DNA of 64,000 nt. Source: Urophycis tenuis. Lineage: Eukaryota > Chordata > Actinopteri > Gadiformes > Phycidae. Position 1 is the stretch's first letter, and each line of letters opens with the position of its first letter. The translations under genes were made by a program, and so were the position numbers. The notes beneath the pieces were generated by a model. It was not told the DNA's origin and searched no databases. It saw only the letters and a program-made list of their open reading frames with translations. The DNA lies in NCBI GenBank assembly GCA_036785325.1, contig JAXIVH010000006.1, forward strand, positions 8,722,415 through 8,786,414, read 5' to 3'. Below, one piece after another: positions 37,923-64,000 of the stretch.

Positions 37923-40185
37923 TGCGATGGGTCGTGTGCCAAGCGCTTTAAGGGCTGGTCGTCTGCAGGCTCGTCATATGAAGTGAGATAGTGCGTTTGG
38001 GGTTACGCGGTCACATTGGCCAAGTGGAGGGCTGAGGGAAGAATGAGGCATCAAACGAACTGTCAAACAGTTATCTTTTAATAGGCTACAGAAATTACAA
38101 GGTGTTTTTTAATATAACATTTGAACGGGCCAACACAGATATTAAAAGACGAAATGTCTTTCTATCTTGCCTATATGTTCATATTTAATCTTCACTGATG
38201 TTGTCTGATCCTAAGACACTTTGGGTGAAAGTAGTTTTTATTTCTTGCCGGTACTATCATACTGACCCATATTGAAAAATACACTTAATTATTTATTATA
38301 GTCTACTTATCAAGCATTCACTATGACTTCTTATCACTCTAGTACTTTTTATCACACTAGTAGGCCTACTCTTCCATCCCCCTGTATCAGTTTTGATTAC
38401 AAATAAATTAAACACATAATTTCAACAACACAATCATTTTAATAACATTTTTTTTTTTTAGCTTAACAGTTTAAAACTATCTTGACTTTTCATTTTGGAC
38501 AGTGGAACAGAACAGAAAAGTGGACGTTTGGGTAAAACACTTCAAATAAATTCCAAAGAGGCTTGAGCCGTCCTCGTCTGTTGGACGGCGAGCCATGCCG
38601 CTTGATGAGTGAGCAGCTCTCCTTCTTTTGCCCTGCGATCCCACTGCTTGCATGGTGGTCCCACTGTGTTGATGAAGAGGAGGTTTGCTGCATTTCTTGT
38701 TGTCAGTTTGTTTCTATACTGTTATAATGCGTGTGTGATGGAAAATGAACCCACAGGCCTTTTTCTCTTTATCATCCTTGTGAGCACTTATACTTTTTTT
38801 GAGCACTTGTGCTACATGCAAGTTATCTGATTTGTGTGCCTGTTCTCTATGTTTTTATATACTTGTTTTGAATGTAGGCTATACCTAATTCCATTGTGAA
38901 CGTGATAGCCACGGGTTGTCGGACACAGGCCTCGACCCCGTGCCCTGAGCTGTTTGGTTCACTGAAGATCTGGGGCCTCTGGTCGTCTCAAGGCTTTGGG
39001 AACGAGCAGAGACTCTGTGTCTCATCTGACAGAGTGGGAAAGAACGTGGTGGTGTCTATCCTTATCTTAGATATTCCAATGTCCCTGTCTGTGTAATCTC
39101 TGTACATTCAGAGTTGTTTACATTACCCTATGAAAGAAGACGGCCAACAATATTTGGGGCGCATTTCCGGGAAAGCTGTCAAGTGTATTGCTCTCTGTTG
39201 AACTGTGCCTATTAATTCGTTAACGATTTAATATAAAAAATAAAGATATTTTGGTTTATTCTAGCACCTCGATTGATTTCATTCAGCGCTCACTGTCGTC
39301 TTCCGCGCCGTAGGCTACCTCCCTTTTGATGGGATTCGGTTTTTTCCACAACACTGTTCATCGTGCTGAACCCCCTCTCACAGTCTGTTTTTTTATTTTA
39401 TTTGGGAGGCTTTGGAACAAACGTCTGTCTACTAAAACCACTTTGGATACCAGCTGCGCACGTTGGCGCAACATGGTTAAGCAGTACGCGCGCTACCTCT
39501 CTCGTTGTATGTCGAGTGAAACACTGCACGGAAGGTTCAGACACAATTCAGAACGAATTATATGCAATGTATATTTGGGAAAACGTGATGATTCTGGTGA
39601 TTTGACGTTAGCATGTGTGTTGTCATGCTGAAAGGGGGGGGGGGGGGGCGTGTTAGTGGTAATTTCATTTCATTTTGGCGATTAATTTTTCATAGGTTTT
39701 TCACGGGAGGTGGCGGATCCAATAAAAAAAAGGTTACTCCAAAGTCAGAGGTGGCGGAACATGTTCCGGCGTGTTCCCGCTCAAAATAAGCCCTGGTTAA
39801 GAGCAATAAAGACCATCAACCAGCACGTTCTTACGGCCAACTGACGAGGACTATGTGATGTTGATGTTCACTACAGACTACAGACTACATCCCCCAGCAG
39901 GTGGTGCACTCCATGAAATTTATGAATAGGGTTCTCTCTCGCTCTCTCGCTCTGTGCGGTGGGGTGGAAGGGGGGGTGGGGCGGGGCCTCCGCCACCGCC
40001 ACCCAATCACATTGTCCTGACGCCAACTAACGCCGATCGCACACCGCCGAGCGGAGGGCGGACCGTCCATCCATCCCGACGCGCGGTCGAAAACACCAAC
40101 ACAGCGCACGACGCCGAGACGCACAGCGCTCTCTCAAGGACAAGCGACTCCAAAACGAAGCGACAGAAGAGAACAGAGTGACAAC
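37923..40185. other. Divergent intergenic region, alas2 to necab3
   Basis: It contains the alas2 promoter, then AT-rich DNA with several short open frames that resemble no known protein. A poly-G run lies at about 39635-39648 and the GC-rich necab3 promoter/5'UTR at about 39950-40185. The stretch 39330-39800 (GGTGGCGGATCC, then GGTGGCGGAACATGTTCCGG) looks like transposon debris of unknown class. Confidence 0.5.
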
Positions 40186-57923
<17,738 letters not shown>

Positions 57924-59195
57924 GCCGGACGGCCGTCGCTGCCGTGGCGACGACCAGAGGAAGAGCGGGCGGGATGCTGTGGGGATCGATGGCGGCGGTT
58001 AGCGTTGGGTTTTGGTTTTTTTCTTTTTGTTTGACATGAACATGACTATTTGTGACAGGCGGCGCGGCGGCGAGAGTGATAGTCGACAGTCGCACCTGAC
58101 GACGCGGCGAGCGGCATCAACTATTATAATGACGCTACGCTATGCTGTAATAAAAAAATAAATAAAAAAAGGGATGAAAGTAATGATGCTGAGGAAAAAA
58201 AATGCAATAACGGTTGTGTTTTTTGAAGCCCGTGGCGTCGTGGGGTCCAAGCCCGGATGCTTTTCCCCCTCTCGTGAATCATGACTTGATGTGTACGAAA
58301 AAAAAAACCCACCAAAAAAACGATGTGTGCAAGACAAAAAGATATGTGCATGTTTATTTCTGTTTCTTTACGTTTCAAAAGCTTAACCCATAATAAAAAA
58401 AAAAAATACATCACACGAGACGACAACATCCCGGATGCCAGTGGAATGAAAACACCCCACATAACATAACAGTGAGATGTACTTCACTCATCCCAGACCA
58501 AGGGAACCTTGCAGCGCAAACTGAACCAGATATCAGCGTAGGCATGTGGATGTGTCCCCGTTTCTCCTGTGCTGTCGTGGTGAACGTTGTCGATAGTGTA
58601 CAGCTGTGCTTCCAGGCGCCTGGGTCTTACGTAGAGCGTAGTTAGAGGGTGACGAAGGCCCGTGACGTGAACCTATTCAGTGATCCGTGCGTCACCGCTG
58701 CACTTCAGTGTGTCATCCGAGAATCCACCTGGTTAGAGTCCAGCTGGAGAACTTTGCGTCGGGTTTTTTTTCTTTTTTTTGATCACGTAGGAAAGGATTT
58801 TGCATTCCTGTTCAGTGAATGATACCTGTTTTAAAACTTAACGCCATGTTACCTTGAAAGTGAAGATTTTATTAAAAAAAAAAAAAAAAAAAGTTGCCCT
58901 CAAACGGAAAAGCAAATGCAAGATTTATTTATTGTATTTTCATTATTTTTCTGTACAGAGAAGTGTCATAAAAAAGTGTTAAGTCTGTTTGGGAAGTGTA
59001 CATTTTGATTGTTCAGTTGTTTCAGAGCATTAGTGAGTCTGTGATGTGATATTGAGCTATGTGGACTCGTGAAAAGGAATAATTGCATCCACCCTCCGGA
59101 GAGGGATTTATTTTATATATTTTACGCTCAATATTACAATTGTGATGTCGTTGCAGTTTTATTTTTCTGCATGAAATAAAGTTCATGACACAACA
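57924..59195 (+). other. necab3: necab3 3'UTR
   Basis: AT-rich untranslated sequence after the TGA at 57921. A consensus AATAAA lies at 59175-59180, with earlier A-rich alternatives around 58149-58165. Several A10-A18 runs are present (about 58873-58891). The 3' end is inferred near 59195. Confidence 0.65.
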
Positions 59196-59271
59196 GTCCT
59201 GTGTCTGTCATCTTTATGAAAAAAGACAAAACTGAAATATATCTACATTTTATAAATACATCATATTTAAA

Positions 59272-59275
<4 letters not shown>

Positions 59276-59355
<80 letters not shown>

Positions 59356-59444
59356 GGTGAGAGCGATAGAGAGGGAGAGAGAGTGAGACAGTGTGACAGG
59401 TAAAAGGAAAACACAAAAGCTCAGACAGGATGGCTGGGGATCAG

Positions 59445-59520
<76 letters not shown>
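59276..59520 (+). repeat. Two (TA)n-(GA)n compound microsatellites
   Basis: TA tracts at about 59276-59310 and 59445-59490 are each followed by a GA tract. A poly-G run with GAGA lies between them. Confidence 0.95.
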
Positions 59521-59526
<6 letters not shown>

Positions 59527-60797
59527 TACTTTGGGGTAAAGACGGCACGTCCATCTTGCCACTGGGAGAAGACCAACTGTGCTTCACTTGCAGCCCAAGC
59601 CTGGGTGGAGACCCCTGTGGAGTGGGGGGGAAAGCATTTGAAAGACTTATTTTAGGTATGAAAAATATCACTCTAGACGCTATGGCTAGTTGCATTACCA
59701 CCGTTCGCCACTAGGTGGTGCTGTTTGAGGATTAAAATAAAACTTAAATTACATTGCAATTGTAATAATTTGTGAAAAATAAATTGTCGATTAAAAAAAG
59801 GCCAACATAATTTTAAGGACGATAAGAGGTGTAGATAGGTGCAGAGGAGGGAGGCGAAGAGGGAGATAAAGGCTCAAACTTGATGTCATTAAGCAGTCAA
59901 TTGTGTGCGGTTCAGAGCAAACCACCAGGTGTCAGTAAAACACCAACTATGAATTGTATGGTTTTCAGTTCGCTGTTCACAATCAAGTGACAAGTCATGA
60001 CGTTTTTATTTGTACAGCCAGCAGGCCTGTGAGGCCGAAGGGCTTAACAGGCCGTTTATTTTCTGGCCTTAGTGTAATATATCAAACCATGGAGCCTGTT
60101 TATCAGCTGACACTGCATACGTTAAATGCGGAGGAGGACACATGAGGACGCTTTTGTCACGTTTGCTGACAACTTGTTTACGACTGCGACCTTACGACCT
60201 TAATGTACCAGCAGTTTAGATTGCATATAACACTAAAACAATGACCACTGTGGCATCTGATCGGAATGGCCCATTGCCATGCCCATTTAAAAAAAGACAA
60301 CAAATATATTACTAATTCTACTTCTAAAAACCATATCTGACTCTAAAAATTAATTTATTAAATGTTCTTCTCAAACAAAATAACAGTTTCGAAATACCAC
60401 GCAGAAGTGTCTGCTGCAACAGATGATGATGATGATGATGATGATTTATATTCATGTCTGGTTTACATGCAGCAGTTCGCTCCTGCTGTGTGCGTTACTC
60501 TCATGCGCGGATGCACATGGCGCTGTGGCTCCATGTGTAAGACAAAAGAGTTGGCCAACCTGGACTCCCATTGAGTCAGCAACCCCCCCCCCCCCCTGTT
60601 TGTATTCTGTTCGCATCCCAGCGTGTCGTGTTGGGTCCCATCAGCTGGGGGAGAGGAGGCAGCACCTGCAGCCTCCTGTCTGGGGCAGCTGAAACCCACT
60701 CGATAGGGATTCAGTGTGATATCTAAAGTGTGGTGTTTATTGAACTCATTTGGTTGTGTTTCGTGCTGTCGGTGTGTTTGGCTGACGGTGTCACCGT

Positions 60798-60832
<35 letters not shown>
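60798..60832 (+). repeat. 35-base poly-G run
   Basis: The longest of many G or C homopolymers in the window. It sits in intergenic DNA about 1.6 kb upstream of the myosin promoter. Shorter runs lie at about 8718-8731, 20545-20560, 31381-31392 and 48917-48931. Confidence 0.95.
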
Positions 60833-60833
<1 letters not shown>

Positions 60834-62366
60834 CCTCCTGGGACGTGGAGCGGGGACATGGTGATACGCGTCTGGTGGTTTATGAGGACTGTCTTGACGC
60901 TTCTTTTTTTCACGATGGAAAGCAGCAGCAAAGAAACAGCTTTTTATTGTTGCCACGTCTGCGGAGGGGTTAAGAAGTTCGAAGTAGCCATAAAGTTTTG
61001 CGGGATTTGCCTTGTCTATATAAGTTAAACTTGGTTGTTGGTCCACGGGTGACAGTTTTGTTTATCGTAAGTTATTCTCACAATCTCTTAATGTTCATCT
61101 TAACTGTATCATCTATACTTTGTGTCCGAAAAATCTTTGCTGGCACTGGCAGGATGTTACAGCCCTAACTTTACCCGCAAAAGCCTGCTTGTGTCCACCA
61201 CTGAATCATGATCAACTATAATATCAAAGATAACAAATAATCCCATACGTAGGCTGTGAGTCCACCCAAGCTCTATCCCCACCCCAGACAACACAGGAAC
61301 AAACTAAACGGAACTAAAAACGAAAGAAAAGAAGAAGAAAAAAACTCGCGAACTAGTTTGAAATAAAGACAACACTCAAGAGGATACTAGCAGCTAAAGA
61401 CGCAGGAGCCCTCCTCCAGCACCTAACGTGTCCTCAAGCCTCCCCTCACTCCTCCTCAAACCTCCTCAAGCCCCAAACAGGACCAGAGGACTTTAAAAGA
61501 TAACAATAAACGACAACAGCTCTCTCACCCAAAGTTGCACCTTGACTCCAATAGAAGCATTTCTACTTTAAAAAAAAATAAATAAATAAAAAAGCTTTAT
61601 TTTATGTTACTCTCAAATTATTATTTCTGTATTGGGATTTTATAGGCCTACCGTATATAGTGTGTATGGTGTATATAGTCTGTTTCTCCATTTTTGAAAG
61701 GCTTGTGTCTTTCCCACGAAAATAAATAGATATATAATGTAACAAAACACCAGCAAAAGTGGGTCCGTGATTGGGTCGTACTGAGGCATGAAGTCATAAA
61801 AGTTTATAAGCCCCTCGCATCCCTTAAGAGAGCCCAGAGGACCTCGCCAGTTATGGTCGCAATGCTGCAATCCCATTAATAAACACTGAGCTCATTTATT
61901 AATAGAGCCTACCTTTTAATTTCCACTAATTCAACTCTATAACAGTAGGGTTTATTTGAAATAAAAATTATAAATACATAATTCAATATTATATTTAGAA
62001 TGTATACAGATTTATTTATATATTTATATATTTCAGAGACAATACTACTACTGTATATATATTTTTAATTTGTGTAAGAAACAGTGGTTCTGCAACACTT
62101 ACTGTGCACAGACTGTTTGCTGAGACGTGAGTTGCATAGCCAAGAATAGACCTGAATACAGTTATTAATTGTTTCTGTACACGTTGATATTCAATTGTCG
62201 ATATCATCAGTCCACGTCCTCGGAGACTTTTGTACATCAGACCAGAGCCTTTGTTACCAACCCCAAAACGCATCCATGTGTCAATGCGAAATGAATATCA
62301 AGATGTAATTGAGCCCATTGAGAGCATGCCCATATTGAGGATGTGCGTAGTCTGCAGAATCCCCCC

Positions 62367-62373
62367 TATATAA
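62367..62373 (+). promoter_or_regulatory. TATA box of the myosin heavy chain gene
   Basis: CCCTATATAAGAATGG gives a strong TATATAA. Transcription is expected about 25-30 bp downstream, near 62398. A short noncoding exon would end at the donor TGGG/gtaagt at 62424, and the coding exon begins after acceptor 63121. Confidence 0.75.
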
Positions 62374-63133
62374 GAATGGGGAGATGGAGGGGACGCAGGG
62401 AAGATCAAGACGTTCCACCTTGGGGTAAGTCTGTTGCTCTGGGCTGCAGCTGTCTGCGGTGTTAGGAACTAGCTGGGGCATTTCAGATGCTTTAAGGCTC
62501 ATATTGCATGTTTATACAATGTTAACCCTGCAACCATATGGAGGAGGATGATAATGATAATATCAACGGTAATGATAATACTTTACTTGACGTTACGTGA
62601 CTGAATTATGATTCCATTGAAAGGAAAACAGTTGATGGTTGCTACGTAATTGCTTGAAGACTTACTTCACAGATTTCCCATCTCTAAATCAACAAGTTTT
62701 AAACTCAGTGATGATAACAATAATATGATAGCAAAAATAACAGAATACTGCATTGTTGTAATATTATGCCACTTAGAATTTCTGCATTATTATAAGCAAG
62801 GCATTTCTATTCCTATAGCACTCTTCCAACACAAGAGCCGTTATAGCGCTTTACATCACCATTAATCACATGTATTATGGTACCAACTAAAAGCTTTACA
62901 AAAACACCACTAACCTTTATAATACAATTCAAATAATAGAACTAATATGCAATATCATTTTCCTTAGGAAGAATATCTGGAAAGTTCCTCTGTGACTGGG
63001 AAAAAAAACGTGAGCTTTTATTCTATTAATTTTGTATGCAGAACGTTCTGATGTTAAGCTCTGATCACTGGTTACCAAGAATGAGTACAACATGGAAGAC
63101 TAACTCTTCATCTCCATCCAGTAAGCAGCCACC

Positions 63134-63942
63134 ATGAGCACGGACGCGGAGATGGCCGTTTATGGCAAGGCAGCCATTTACCTCCGGAAGCCGGAGAGGG
63201 AGAGGATTGAGGCGCAAAGCAAGCCCTTTGATGCCAAGACGGCTGCTTATGTGGCTGACGCGAAGGAAATGTACCTCAAGTGTCTCATCACCAAGAAGGA
63301 CGGGGCCAAAGTCACCGTGAAACTTGTAGACACCATGGAGGTACACTGACATTCACGTGAATGCCTCTCTCAGCTAGATGTGCAAGTTTCAAGTATTAAA
63401 GTGACAAAATTCCGCTCTTTCCACAATTCAGGAGAGGACAGTCAAAGAGGATGATGTCACACCCATGAATCCTCCCAAATATGACAAGATTGAGGACATG
63501 GCCATGATGACCCATCTCAATGAAGCCTCTGTGCTGTATAACCTCAAAGAGCGCTATGCAGCATGGATGATCTACGTAAGCTAGCCTGCCTGCTCAGTAA
63601 AATGCAGTATTTGATCATAAGAAGTACTGACAGAATGGTTCAGGTGTTCATAGCCATGTTCTTCCCTTCAGACCTACTCTGGGCTGTTCTGCGCCACTGT
63701 AAACCCCTACAAGTGGCTCCCAGTGTACGACTCAGAGGTTGTAGCTGCCTACAGAGGAAAGAAGCGCATGGAGGCTCCACCCCACATCTTCTCTGTCTCT
63801 GACAATGCTTATCAGTTCATGGCTACCGGTATGTCTATCTTCACAGTGATGATACAAATCAACACACTATCTTACAGGTATTCATGTCTCACATGTAATA
63901 TTTTCATTCTACAGATAGAGAGAATCAGTCTGTCTTGATCAC
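63134..63942 (+). CDS. Fast skeletal myosin heavy chain, N-terminal part (continues beyond window)
   Basis: Actin-based ATPase motor of the thick filament. Visible exons: 63122-63340 (ATG at 63134), 63432-63575, 63672-63828 and 63915-63942, with consistent phases. The product starts MSTDAEMAVYGKAAIYLRKP, typical of teleost fast-muscle isoforms rather than the slow or cardiac start (MGDAVMAEFG). The SH3-like N-terminal subdomain is followed by the start of the motor: PPKYDKIEDMAMMTHLNE, NLKERYAAWMIYTYSGLFC, NPYKWLPVYDSEVVAAYRGK, APPHIFSVSDNAYQFM and DRENQSVLIT. The P-loop that should come next lies outside the window. The paralogue within the fish fast-myosin cluster cannot be assigned. Only about the first 180 of ~1930 residues are seen. 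Confidence 0.95.
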
Positions 63943-64000
63943 GTAAGTTTGGCTTTGGTTCAACACCGTGTATTGAAAAGATACCGTTGAGTACTTTCTA

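Larger units (their letters stand above)
59196..62396. other. Intergenic region between necab3 and the myosin gene
   Basis: It holds (TA)n plus (GA)n compound repeats at 59276-59345 and 59441-59520, a 35-base poly-G run at 60798-60832 and AT-rich upstream DNA. No coding exon was recognised on either strand. Confidence 0.65.

Noticed and set aside
38475..39640. Short open frames between alas2 and necab3 as genes
   Set aside because: No splice structure, no recognisable family, ordinary random length; possibly transposon debris.

Overview
This window looks like chromosomal DNA from a teleost fish. It holds spliced vertebrate genes with GT-AG introns, an alas2 gene with a 5' iron-responsive element, a fish-type fast-muscle myosin heavy chain gene, tRNA-derived SINEs, the 3' end of a non-LTR retroposon, and MITEs. 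It is very rich in dinucleotide microsatellites and poly-G/C tracts. That density is reminiscent of cod-like fishes, but I infer this only from texture. A 200-base N block at 10687-10886 marks an assembly gap.

Layout: (1) 1-8.7 kb, + strand: the last 11 coding exons and 3'UTR of a long coiled-coil protein gene that starts outside the window (CCDC30-like is only a guess). (2) 12.3-19.4 kb, + strand: a TNF-receptor-superfamily gene with cysteine-rich repeats, a transmembrane segment and a C-terminal death domain. Its ectodomain exons carry two separate one-base frame breaks. (3) 22.6-28.5 kb, + strand: ttc34, complete in seven exons. (4) 30.1-37.9 kb, - strand: alas2, nine coding exons plus a noncoding first exon that contains the iron-responsive element. 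It lies tail-to-tail with ttc34. (5) 40.2-59.2 kb, + strand: necab3, complete in 12 coding exons. (6) 62.4 kb to the end, + strand: the promoter and first five exons of a fast skeletal myosin heavy chain gene, which runs out of the window.

The genes do not form one pathway. They cover TNF-family death signalling, the first and rate-limiting step of erythroid haem synthesis, a neuronal/Golgi calcium-binding protein and the muscle contractile motor. Their order mixes genes I recall from different human chromosomes (TTC34 on 1p36, ALAS2 on X, NECAB3 on 20q).

The most unusual material is noncoding. A tandem array in the first gene copies a 5' splice site several times. A TTAA-flanked MITE family carries a consensus RFX X-box. 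A strict 13-bp cryptic minisatellite of TAATCC-type units lies on both sides of necab3 exon 6. There is a series of perfect short-loop inverted repeats, including a 106-bp perfect palindrome. The alas2 iron-responsive element has a mismatch in its upper stem.
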